From Paratinospora sagittata (taxonomy: Eukaryota; Streptophyta; Magnoliopsida; Ranunculales; Menispermaceae): a stretch of DNA of 64,000 bases. Positions 35,237 through 45,468 of this stretch are shown piece after piece (positions within the stretch are counted from its first letter, which is position 1; each line of letters opens with the position of its first letter). The stretch lies in assembly GCA_035771175.1 (NCBI GenBank), contig CM069597.1, positions 8,157,001 through 8,221,000 of the forward strand, read 5' to 3'. The translations under genes were made by a program, and so were the position numbers. The notes beneath the pieces are model-generated. The model made no database searches and was not told the DNA's origin. It saw only the letters and a list, made by a program, of their open reading frames with translations.

Positions 35237-35275
35237 CGTTTGTAAAGTTTCCACATGACTTGCGGAACTTTACAA
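35237..35275 (+). repeat. Small hairpin at the centre of the fold-back
   Basis: TTTGTAAAGTTTCC and GGAACTTTACAAA pair around an 11-base loop, exactly where the inverted arm ends and plus-strand ORF1 begins. Confidence 0.7.
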
Positions 35276-36832
35276 ATTGAGAGTTGTGTTAATGAGGAAT
35301 ATCGCATGAAGAATCCTTGCCTCCGTCCTTTCCTTCACAATAAACTCACAAAGCTGGGGTGGCTGAATATAACTAATGTTGAGGGTTTTGTCTCCTTCAT
35401 CTTGACAAGGGTGTTTTACGACAACATGAATATTGTGGGACTCCAGGAGAAAGGAATCAACCTTATCTTGGAGATACTGATCAAGGGAGTAAAAATTTCT
35501 ATCAGCGTCGAAACTATTTTTAGACTAATGGAAATTCCAATTGGAAACAAGATCATTGATCCACATGAACCTCAGACTGTTGTAGAGATCGATGAAGCAA
35601 AGGAAAAGTTATTCAACTCTCTCACCCAGAATGCGTACACCGAAAAGACATACGCCCGCCTCCTAAATAATCTCCTAAAACCAACCCTTGCAGGCCTTGG
35701 AAAGGTTGTGGTTGATAACATCCTGCCTGAAGTGGCGAGTAAAAGTACAATGTCAAGGGCTAAACTCCTTGTCCTTTTCTGCATAGGCAAAAAAATCTCC
35801 ATCTCTCTACCTCACATCATTGTCCAGCAAATAGAAATAGTAACCCAAGACTCTACAAAAAGGGAATACCTCGACTATGGAGCTTTAATCATGAAGATAC
35901 TAACTGAAGCAAACATTAATACCTTTGATGAATCTTCTATATCGGTCACTAAAGTTGTTACACGATCCTCCTATTCCAAAACTTTCAACACAAAAGGAGG
36001 GGTGGCCGATGAGGAATTATTTGGAACCACTTCTAAAGAAAACAGCAGAAGGGCTAGTAATGACACTGAGTATAGTGGACGAAAAAGATGACGCAAGATT
36101 CCTACTAGAAGAGCGCTAAATAAGGAAACAAGTCAAAGGACTGAAATGAACACAGACCCAAACAATGAACCCAATCATCAATGGGTCACGGAGGAAGAAA
36201 TCTTCAGGAACCAAGAAGGAAACTTTGAGCAACCCCAGCCAAATCAAGACAGACAGGGAGTTCTTGTGAATCCACCTTTCTGGAACCCCCCGACCTAAGG
36301 CAATACGACGTCTTAAGGGTTTCTAACTCCTGAGATACCCTACCAGCCGACTCCACAATTCCCTGTGAACCAACCACCTCAAAATTGGGCGGCACCGAAC
36401 TTTAGAAGATAGGATATCCTGATGAGTCCACTTTTTCAAAACTTTTCAACTCAAGCAAATCCAACCTTCCAAGAAGTCTCAGTTAAGGAATCCTTATATA
36501 TCAAACAAATTACCCTCCACCAATGGGTCAACAATCTGGCCAACATTTTCCAACAATGCTTACAATTTAACTTCCACCTATGGGACAACCGGCCTACCAT
36601 CCGTCAATGGGACAACCAACCTACCATCCCCCGAGGGGACAACCAACTAACCCAAATGACCAGTTACAGTTTGTGGTATCTTGTGTCTTTAAAATGCGTG
36701 AATGGTTTAATGCTTTGATGAATAGTATGCAAACCTTAGAAGAACGGAAAAATGCCCCTCAGCCTTCTTCTAGTAGTCACTCTGCAACTAGCAGGAGAAC
36801 TAGGCAGAACAGTAGGCAGAGAAGTTAGGAAA
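35245..36832 (+). pseudogene. Element D ORF1
   Basis: The best-preserved copy of ORF1. The main ORF 35255-36091 reads RMKNPCLRPFLHNKLTKLGW, VKISISVETIFRLMEIPIGN, TLAGLGKVVVDNILPEVA, SRAKLLVLFCIGKKISISLP and DYGALIMKILTEANINTFDE. The E/Q/N-rich middle and the P/Q tail with YHPSMGQPTYHPP repeats (36422-36828, two frames) follow. A helix RTLEERKNAP-like segment and a basic RRTRQNSRQRS end close it. It lacks the first 15-20 residues. It shows that ORF1 is a distinct unit of about 500 residues shared by four elements in this window. Confidence 0.75.
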
Positions 36833-36956
36833 AATTACTGGCATTGTAAATTTTTATTTTTTTATTTTTTATGAATGAAATGTTTTGTTTGAGACTATGC
36901 TTGGTGGGCCGACTTAGAACCATTTTTTTTGTGTAACCCAAGGGTATTACACTAAC

Positions 36957-37605
36957 TTTTTCTTTTATTGTTGAATAATTATTTATAATTAATTGGTTAT
37001 TTCAATTATTTAGTTACTTTTGAAGATTTAACATTTTGAACTATGGACAAGAAGACAACCTAAAGTTTATGGACATCTCATGACAAAAACTCATAACCTT
37101 TTATTTAAAGGTTTATCACAATTAATTGCACCTGAAGTTGCAATATTACAATCATACGGACCTGAAGTTCATTATGACCAAATGACTAATTGCACTGGAT
37201 GTTGCAATATTAAAGTTTCATGAGATAAATTATATATTTGAAGATGACATATTTGAGAAGATAAATTATCTCACATGTGCTCTTGAAGTAGCAATACAAA
37301 GACTGTCAAAATCTTTTCAAAAAAAATTGTGATGAAAATCACTATGCTCATCCACTTAAATTTTATATCATTCCCTAAAGTGAATGCTACTTTAATGATC
37401 ATGAATATGACCTATAACAAAGACCATGATCATGGATGAGAAAATGAATATGGCAAAGACCATAATTAAAATTATTATGATAACCATGATGACTACAATT
37501 TAGAATATAGTTACAACCACATATTTGAAATAAATTTATTTCGTTCCACCAGAAGGGGAGTAATCCTATCGTAACACAAGATTATTCATCATAATCCGAC
37601 CTAGA
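36957..37605 (+). mobile_element. Possible Ty1/copia remnant, right part
   Basis: Continues the sequence interrupted at 33890. Repeated GCACCTGAAGTTGCAATATT and GGACCTGAAGTTCATTATG strings near 37125-37165, then an ACCAGAAGGGGAG tract near 37545. No ORF. Confidence 0.4.
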
Positions 37606-38302
37606 TGATAGGTTAGCGACTATAGGGCAACAACATTAGCCCGGTAGGACATGATGTTTCCTACCGACCAATATCTACCGATCTCCTTTACAGACCATAC
37701 CTTTGCTGGCAAGCAGATAGAATGGAAGACTACAGATCGGCATACCGATCTGCAGAGATTTACGACTCCAAAACGGATGACGACTAAATGCAGAATCAGA
37801 TAGGGATAAGGTGTGATCCACTGCGATAAGTTCAGGATCTACTCCTAATTCGACTGTGATAAGGCCTAAAACTCTACTAGTTCGATTAAGAGGCTGATAA
37901 GTCATCCTAATCTCATAAGGATCGGACCAGATCTTCTTAATTCTACTAGGAATCAAATGTGCTCTTCCAGCATAAGATTAATTCCTGATTCTACAACAAC
38001 TCTACTACAAGGTCAAAGACCTCAAGCCCTTTCTATAAAAAGACCATAACCCCTAATTAGGGGGTAAGCAATTCTCGACTCAGTTCAGTACTACTAACTC
38101 TTCGGAGCTCGGAATTAACTTAGGCATCGGAAGGTCTTTGGCTGACACCACACCGGTGTTCCTTATGATAACCTATTTTCTATTATTTTTCCTCTCTCAG
38201 TAATCAACCTCCGGCGATTTCTCCAGCACTCCGACGAGTTCTAGATCAACATCTTTCCTCCACCTCATCGTCTACTGGTGTTGGTCAAATCTTTCACCAA
38301 CA
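37606..38302 (+). repeat. Element E 5' LTR
   Basis: About 700 bp ending TTTCACCAACA. The start at TGATAGG is the best TG candidate but cannot be proved without a second LTR. TATAAAA lies at 38034-38040. Several GATCGGTA/TACCGATC palindromic strings occur near 37665-37750. Confidence 0.6.
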
Positions 38303-38303
38303 T

Positions 38304-38328
38304 TTGGTGTCACCTGTGGGGATCGACA
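38304..38328 (+). other. Element E primer binding site (degenerate)
   Basis: TTGGTGTCACCTGTGGGGAT starts two bases after the LTR. It resembles the TGGCGCCGTCTGTGGGGA site common in Tat elements with several substitutions. Confidence 0.55.
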
Positions 38329-38356
38329 CTGCAAGTCAGAAATAACTCTGTCATTA

Positions 38357-39320
38357 TGAGTCAACAGGCATAAATACCAGTTGAGGTGGAGTCCATCGTC
38401 ACACCGGTGGCACCCCAAAAACAAAAGGGAAGACCACCAAAAAAGCAGTCAAAGAATTTTGCTCATAAATCAAGGTTAACTGCCATACGGAGGAACTTGG
38501 AGAAGATGTCTCAAAACGTCTTGGAGTAGCAACGAGTGTTAAGGGAGGTACTCCCCTTACAATCACTTCATAGTCACCTACCACCTCCTAACTTTCGACT
38601 TCAGAAAAAGGAAGAGAGTAGATGCCGAAGTGTAACCTCGAAGAAAAGGTTGGTATCGGGGAAACAACCTCTGAATGCAAATTATAAGTCTTTATCTGCT
38701 AAAAACTTGCGTTACTCGTTAAACGCTATGAAAAGTCATAGCTCGGTGTTCTCTCGGATCAGGTCAGCTCTTTCGAAAATTTTGAGATCTACGAAATCTA
38801 CCTCATACAGGTCAGTATCATCAAAAAGAGTTGTGGCAGGAAATCCTGGCCCTGTCAGGTCGGTACCACGAAAGACGTACAGATCAGAGCGCTCAGAGTC
38901 TACTAGATCTGCACCTCGGCACTACCTTTCATTGAAGATATACTCCAGACACCGTTACCAAAGAATGTCAAGACCGCAGAAGTCAGGATGTTGAAAAGGA
39001 AGGTGGACCCGAGAGAGCACGTCGAGAACTACAAGTCCTGGATGGAATTCAAGGGCTATGACGACGCCACCATGTGCAAGGGTTTCCAAATCACCCTTAG
39101 CGAACCAGCTCGAAATGGTATTGGAAGCTCAAAATCGGTTATATATGTTCTTTGGGGTACTTAGCCCAAAAGTTCATGAATCACTATGCTGGAAAGAAGG
39201 AGCGGGAGAAACCTATGAGCAACTTGCTTGCTATCAGGCAAAAGAAAAGGGAAACTCTAAAGGAATACCTCGATCGTTCCTGAGCAGGTTCATCTCTAAG
39301 TCCACATATATATGTCTTTC
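38357..39320 (+). pseudogene. Element E gag (frameshifted)
   Basis: Begins with MSQQA and KQKGRPPKKQSKN, continues through an Arg/Ser-rich stretch (38536-38994) and then, in shifted frames, RHHVQGFPNHP-like residues. YWKLKIGYICSLGYLAQKFM, HYAGKKER, LAIRQKK and ETLKEYLDRS of the capsid C-terminal region lie near 39120-39280. At least four frame changes. The capsid region ends within a few codons of RNase H because protease and RT are deleted. Confidence 0.75.
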
Positions 39321-39329
39321 GTTCTTCAA

Positions 39330-39802
39330 GCTAATCAAGAAGAAGGCGGTGGAATGGACCCCAGAGTGTGAGAAGGCCTTTCAGGAGCTAAAAGCTTACC
39401 AAGGCCAGGCTCATTTGCTCTTAAAATCCTTTCATGGAGAACAACTCTTCTTGCACCTAGCAGTTTCAGAAGCAGCAGTCAGTTCTACCTTAGCCGGGGA
39501 AGAGCTAGGAAACCAAAAGGCGGTATACTACATCAACAAGTCTCTAGTCGATGTAGAGACGAGATACCCAGATATTGAAAAGCTTGCCCTTGCACTAGTT
39601 ACTTCAGCTCAAAAATTGAGACCCTATTTTCAGGCCCATACCATAGTCGTCCTTACCAAGCACCCGTTGAGGCAGGTGCTCTTGAGGCTAGAGGCATCTG
39701 GATGATTGACTAAGAGGGTCATTGAGTTGAATGAGTTACACATTGAGTACCGACCTCGTACAACTATGAAAGGTCAGGCGCTGGTAGACTTTCTATTCGA
39801 GC
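39330..39802 (+). pseudogene. Element E RNase H (RT-associated), end of the polyprotein split
   Basis: AVEWTPECEKAFQELKAYQG, AVSEAAVSSTLAGEELGNQK, YYINKSLVDVETRYPDIEKL and HTIVVLTKHPLRQVL are RT-connection and RNase H residues of Tat elements. The catalytic DASD-like site reads AVSEAAVS, so it is degraded or divergent. Continues as GQALVDFLFEL until the insertion at 39803 and resumes at 41991 (LPQIDRLTDL). Confidence 0.85.
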
Positions 39803-41990
39803 TGTCACGACGCCCCTAACTTAGGGTGACGTCATGACCGCCACAACGTACTATGCCCTATACAGTCCATGTATACAGTTTATAATACACTGTCAGCCTC
39901 AACAGAAATACACAATTTTAAAAAAAATTGACGTCATGTCCCCATAAAATGGGCATTTCACAAACTTTCCTGATAAATCACAAATTCCAAATCATACATA
40001 TAATCATCCACATCTACATTCATTCATTTCCATACTCATTTGTAATCAGATATTCATTATCATAACTATTTGAATCATTCCATATTACTACCATACTAAC
40101 ATCTCATAACCCAATATACCAACCATTATCCATATTATCGCTCCACTCATTTAAGTGATAATATACATATTTCGTGATAATTATACATATCAAAATTAAA
40201 CAAGTATCCAAATTCCTCCCTACACATACATACATAAAGAGATGATCCTGAAGAGTTTCTACCCTTCTCGTGCCTTGCCCTTGCCTTTGGGATCTTTACT
40301 TGAAATATTGGAGGAAATTGGGTGAGCTACAACAAACTCAGTGAATACATCCTGTCATGGCATTTATATGCATTTATGTAAACATGTAATTAAATTCATT
40401 CAAACACTTATTGAACATATATGCTTGCAATATAAATTGGAGATCATGTTCAATAAACACATGCATAGTTTTCAACGAAATTCACAATCTCCCACCTTCC
40501 AAGTAATAGAGTGGGTCTCACCCTCGTATGGCCGTACAAGGTAGCCACAGCCTCTCATTACTCAATTCTCATATATTTTCATTGGACAGTCCACTGCACA
40601 GTAAGGTTATGTATACCTCTTACCCAGGACTAATTCCTAATGAAAACAACTCATGTTTCGACTTGTCATTGCAAGCCTCACATGCTTCAATGGTAAAACA
40701 TTTTCATGATTGTCAATTAAACAATGAACCATTCAATAAATATATAACATGCTTACATTCAAATCAATTTCACATATATACAATGCCATACAAAGAACCA
40801 AATCAAGGAATACACTCACAGCGATTTGCTATAAATTAATTCAATTGGCAATTAACCAGTCATTCTAAATCACTTGCATTCTTAACATTTCCAGCACCAA
40901 TGTTCCCTTTCAACCATTCACCAACACACTTGCACAATTTCAAAATATCCAACACCATTTTTTCCTCCTTGAACAACTTCCCAATGTCACCAATATTCTT
41001 CACTCAAATCACCCATAATTCACTCATCAATTTCCAATCTCTGCAACATTTTCCATTCAAAACAGTCTCAATTATACCATTTCAAATGTTTCAAATTAAC
41101 ATCATCCAACAAAACACAATTAAGCTCACCTAAAACACTATTAATGGAGCTCCAAACCCTCAGTTGTTTCAACAACTGGGGTGGAACCATTTCACCATTA
41201 AAGTGCATTATTCAAACACAATTTCGAACCAAATCACATACAAAACATTAATTATACACTTACCAATCCATAGCTCATCAATTTCTCAAGGTTCCAGCAC
41301 CAAAACCAAGTTTCCAATCATCAATTCTAACCATTGAAAATCATAAAAATTCAGATATGTTGAACAGCTTGGTGAGAGGGATTCAAAATTGGAATTCCTA
41401 GCTCAAAAGACCAAGATTTTACCTTAGATTGGTCTTCCAAAGCCTTCTTCTTCTTCCCCCCTTTCGTTCCTCTATTTTTACTCAACTCCAGCAACGCAAT
41501 TTTGCTGGAAAAGTCGAGAAATTTCCACTTAAATTTGCACAACTGCCTCTCCGACTAAATTAAAAAATATGTCAGACGGTGAGAAGCGCGCTTTTTAGGA
41601 GAATGAGCGCACTTCTTAGGAGAAGGAGCACACTTCTCCTTTCCCAGAAATATAATTTTTCACCAGCGCGCTTCTCCCCCTTGGGAGCGCACTTCTCTGA
41701 ACATCCTGAAAATCAGTACTCTCAGTTTTGGTTACAGGAGCGCACTTTTCTCCCTAAGAAGCGCACTTCTTGCGTTCAAAATTAGAATTTTCACTGTTTA
41801 AGGGCTTTTTATGATACCACTAACATCCTAGGGTACCAATCACTTATAATTCACTCAGTTATGTTATTTTAAGTTAAATACACACAATTACACTAGTCTA
41901 AGACTATTTTATATGTATACACGTATAAATAGGACTGACAATACGTATAAATCAACGTTTATTTTTTACTCGAATGTACGGGGTGGTACC
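39803..41990 (-). mobile_element. Probable solo LTR inserted in element E, TSD CGAGC
   Basis: 2188 bp with no coding domain. On plus it begins TGTCACGACGCCCC and ends GGGGTGGTACC, terminal blocks that mirror each other as LTR ends do (terminal CA altered to CC). CGAGC at 39798-39802 and 41991-41995 is the target duplication. Removing the insert restores the reading frame of E. The minus orientation is suggested by the GGTGAGCTACAACAAACTCAG stretch at 40322, the mirror of the leader side of other LTRs here. 41579-41785 carries repeats of GAGCGCACTTCT. Confidence 0.8.
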
Positions 41991-42640
41991 CGAGCTGCCT
42001 CAGATAGATAGGCTTACTGACCTTGGCCCTCAGGAAGTCTGAAAGTTGTTCATTGACGGTTCTTCCTACAAGCAGGGATGTGGAGCGAGAATAGTGTTCA
42101 TCTCCTCCAGAGGTGTGAAACATCTGTGTGCTCTTCGTTTCGGTTTCTTAGCATCCAATAACAAAGCAGAGTACGAAACACTTTTGGCTGGCTTACGACT
42201 CGTTCTCAGTTGGGGGGTGAGTAAACTAGCCATCCACTGGGATCCTCATCTCGTCGCAAGGCAAGTTACATCAGAATATCAGGTCAAGGATGACAGTATG
42301 AAAACATATCTGAAGGAAGCCCTGACCCTGCTAGGAAGGTTCAAGTAGTATGAGCTTATGCAAGTGTCAAGAACAGAAAATACCTTGGCCAATGCCCTTT
42401 CTAAACTGGCCTCCTCTTTCGAGGCCGAGCTCGTGATTCAAGTCCCCGTGGAGTTTTTACCTGAAAACAGTATTGGTAAAATTGGCACCGACGAACAGGT
42501 CGGTAGCCTCAGCCAAAATCAATCGTGGATGGACCCGATTGAAAATTTTGTACGAAGTGGCAACCTCCCCGTGGACAGGGTCAAAACAAGAAAGGTACGA
42601 AGAGAAGCAGCTAGGTACTCTATAATAGATGATCAGCTCT
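41991..42640 (+). pseudogene. Element E second (archaeal-like) RNase H
   Basis: Reads KLFIDGSSYKQGCGARIVFI, FLASNNKAEYETLLAGLRLV, HLVARQVTSEYQVKDDSMKT and then RTENTLANALSKLASSF. FIDGSS, NKAEYE and the NTLANALSKLAS block (D-A-L in active copies) hold the RNase H acidic residues. D is present in FIDGSS and E in AEYE; the third Asp is Asn/Ala. One TGA before KLFIDG and a TAG near 42346 interrupt it. A second RNase H of this type is a Tat-branch character. Confidence 0.85.
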
Positions 42641-43762
42641 ATAGGTGCAGCTTCACGATGCCCTACTTAAGATGCCTACAGTAAGAGGAAGCACGACTGG
42701 TCTTGGAGGAGATTCATGCAGGCATATGTGGCAACCATTCTGGCGGAATGACTCTCGCATACAAGGTTCTTCGCCAGGGTTATTATTGGCCAACGATCCA
42801 CAAAGACGCTGTAAGGATAGCCTGAAAGTGTGATAGTTGTCAAAAACATGGAACAAACATTCGAGCTCTAGCAGAGAATCTCTCTCCAATCCAGAGGCTA
42901 TGGCCTTTTACTCAGTGGGGGGGTGAATCTGATAGGACCCTTACAGACCTGTAAGGGAAAAGTCAAGTTCGCAATTGTCGTTGTTAACTACTTTACCAAG
43001 TGGGCAGAAGTTGAACCTTTAGCACAGATTACTGAGCAGAAGACCACACGCTTCATCTGGCAGTCAATTGTGTGTCGTTTTGGTGTTTCGTAGGCCATCA
43101 TCTCTGATAACGGCAAACAATTCGACAACGCTAGGTTCCGGTCATTTTGTGAGGACCTCGGTATTCGACACTTCTTCTCTACTCCAGCCCATCTTCAAGC
43201 CAATGGTCAGGTAAAAGTCGTGAACAAAATTATCAAACACACATTGAAGGTCAGGCTCGAGGAAAAGAAAAGAATGTGGGATGAAGATATGCTGGAAGAT
43301 TTTTGGTCATACCGCACCACCTCTCGAACAGCAACAGCAGAAACACCATTCTCTCTAGCTTTCGGGATGGAGGTCGTCATACCAGTAGAGCTCCGGATAC
43401 CGACTTTGAGGACCTCTTACTTCGACGAAGCTAAAAACATGGAAGCTCAACGTACCGACCTGGATCTACTCGAAGAAATGAGAGAACAGACACAACTCAA
43501 GCTAGCAACATACCAGCAGAGGATCTCAAAATAATACAACGCCAAGGTGAAGCATAGAAGCTTCAAAGTTGGTGACTTAGTAGTAAGACAGGTCATGCTT
43601 AACACCCGTGAACCTAGAGCAAGTGCCCTCGGTCACAACTGGGAAGGGCCTTACAAAATCACTGCAGTACTTCGCACGGGTGTGTACGTGCTCAATGATC
43701 TATCAGGAAAAAGAATTCCTAAGCCCTGGAATGCAGAACACCTCAAGAAGTACTACCAGTAA
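42641..43762 (+). pseudogene. Element E integrase
   Basis: HHCC region near 42700-42860 (EEIHAGICGNHSGGMTLAYK in a shifted frame). Core near 42960-43280: NWCVDFVVNYFTKWAEVEPL-type residues, ISDNGKQFDN with the second Asp, and THLQANGQVKVVNKIIKHTL where catalytic Glu is Lys or Val. 43220-43534 has WSYRTTSRTATAETPFSLAF, and the C-terminal 43547-43762 has RSFKVGDLVVRQV and GHNWEGPYKITAVLRTGVYV. Stops near 42900, 43090 and 43534 make it a pseudogene. Confidence 0.85.
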
Positions 43763-43924
43763 ACAATAGTGGTAGCAGTAACAACTCAGTAGTTAATTCT
43801 AGTATCTACAGAGGTGTTGGTTGCCTCTAGTATTATTTTTTAGTTTTTTACAAGTGTTTACTCGAGATTTTTTACAATAAGCAAGAGGTTTTGTTCTACA
43901 AATCTACATCTATTATCTACAGTT

Positions 43925-44400
43925 AAAGTATCTTGGGACTACTGACCAGATCGGAAGCCACCGAGAAGAAGGGCCCCAGCCCTAGAATGCCTTGGAGGTA
44001 CCAAGTTTTAGCTATGTACCTACCGAGAAGATGACCACGGTGAAGAGTGCCTTGGGGTACTGACCAAGAGGGGCAGATACCACCGAGAATGAGGGGTGAT
44101 CAACCTTTGAAGTACCTTGGAGAAGCAAACAAGCCTCTACCAAGAAGAGAACTTTCAGGTTCAGAACACCTTGGGGTGTCGACTAGTTTCTACCGAGACG
44201 AGGTATCCACCGACCTCATCTCTCAACAAATACTTGGAGAAAACCAAGTACAGAGCTCGGCAGGTATTTACAACCCACCCAACCTCATTTCTCGACAAAT
44301 ACTTGGAGAAAATCAAGTTAAACAGCTCAGTAGGTACCCACTACCCACTGACCTCATTTTCGAACAGACACTTGAAACTTGAAAAAGATATTTCATTCAG
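43925..44400 (+). repeat. Tandem repeats in the 3' region of element E
   Basis: Two repeat types: five or more degenerate units of about 60 bp, each with CTTGG(A/G)G-TAC and ACCGAGAAG (43925-44215), followed by 69-bp units at 44206-44274 and 44275-44343 and a partial third. They share ACAAATACTTGGAGAAAA. Tandem repeats between integrase and 3' LTR are known in Tat elements. Confidence 0.75.
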
Positions 44401-44551
44401 TTCGGAGAGCTTGAAAAAAGGATCTGAAGAAAAAGATATTTCATTAAGTTTTTAGCAGAATACAAAGGAGAAGCGGAAAAGAGAAAAATATCAAGGCACA
44501 CAGGCCCATTACAAAAAACATAGCCAAGACCAAGGAAATCATCTACAACCC

Positions 44552-45468
44552 TAGAGCATTAGAACAGTGCAGGATCTCAGTCAGACTGACTGGCTCATCC
44601 TTGTCACCTGTTCGATGCATCTCCTCCTTAAAGTCGATAGTCTGTGGTAGCTCAGACGATGTCCCTGGAATCGCAGATGTAGCACCCTGCTGGGAAAGAA
44701 TGTCTTCAATCCCTACCTCCTCCTCTGCTCCTCCCTCTTCAATATTAGCTGACCTGACCTACTCTTCAAAGCTCTTCCCATCTACTGAGTCGCCGAAGAC
44801 CTCTTCCAAGTCTACTCTGTACAGAGTCACTGCATCGACGCAAGCCTCTTCCACTCGGGCTTGGCAGACTTTTTCGACCTTCGCCTCAACAGTGGCCTGG
44901 AACTGAGCTCAGAACCTGGTTAGCTCGTCCTGCATAGATTCCACCTCAATCTCTTTGAGCTTCAACTGCTTCTGCATCTTCTTCAGCTCGGTGTCCCTAG
45001 TCGCAACCTTAGATTTCCAAATCACTGAGGTGGTCTGGGCATCCTTCTCCGCCTCCTGAAATTTGACGTAATGACCTTGGATACGGCGGAGGTTGTATAC
45101 ATTCTGAGCAGCAACCTGCAAAGCCAAGAAGAACCAAGTAAGAAACAACAAAGGAATATCACATAAACAACAAAGAGAATTGGTAAACGAACTCACCTCC
45201 ACAGACATCATGAAGGCATTAGTCAAGCCTTCAAACATATCTTCATCCTTCATCAAGGACGAGACACAGTTAGGTACACCGACCTGATAGGAGTCTAAGT
45301 TCAGGCCAATATCCCCAATCTTGTTTGTAAGGCATTCAGACTCCCCAAACTGTGCCTTCTTAGCAGTCATCTGGTTGGTAGGGGTAGGAGAATTTGATTT
45401 GGCTCCTACCGACCTTGTTTCCCGGGCAGGAGAGACTACCTGCTGGGAGGAAGCTGCCAGAGCTTTCC
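44552..45468 (-). pseudogene. Element E antisense ORF with an 81-bp intron
   Basis: A protein-coding stretch opposite to the element's own genes. Exon 1 (45197 to at least 45468) reads SPARETRSVGAKSN, QMTAKKAQFGESECLTNKIG, VPNCVSSLMKDEDMFEGLTN and FMMSVE. The intron at 45116-45196 has a GTGAGT donor and TTTGCAG acceptor and joins VE to VAAQNVYNLRR in phase 0. Exon 2 continues through KDAQTTSVIWKSKVATRDTE and a heptad-like KKMQKQLKLKEIEVESMQDE coiled coil, then two stops (one TGA, one TAG) before an acidic end FKEEMHRTGDKDEP. An antisense ORF downstream of integrase is known in Tat elements such as Grande. The function is not known. The 5' end is cut at 45468. Confidence 0.8.

Larger units (their letters stand above)
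33891..36951 (+). mobile_element. Rearranged gypsy element D with U3 termini at both ends, TSD CTAAC
   Basis: Left end TGTAATACCCTTGGGTTACA begins a plus-oriented LTR. The right end is the inverse complement of the same 20 bases (ending at 36951). CTAAC flanks both sides (33886-33890 and 36952-36956). Between them lie a truncated LTR, an inverted ORF1 fragment, a plus-strand ORF1 and then the U3 tip. The structure lacks PBS, gag, pol and a second full LTR. The matching TSD shows it integrated as one unit with two U3 ends. Confidence 0.85.
37606..45468 (+). mobile_element. Tat-lineage Ty3/gypsy element E (plus), internally deleted
   Basis: Left LTR, degenerate PBS, gag, RNase H (protease and RT missing), second archaeal-type RNase H, integrase, tandem-repeat 3' region and a spliced antisense ORF. 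No 3' LTR: the element stops at 45468 where LTR G starts. A second RNase H and an antisense ORF are hallmarks of the Tat branch. A probable solo LTR (39803-41990) splits it. Confidence 0.85.
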
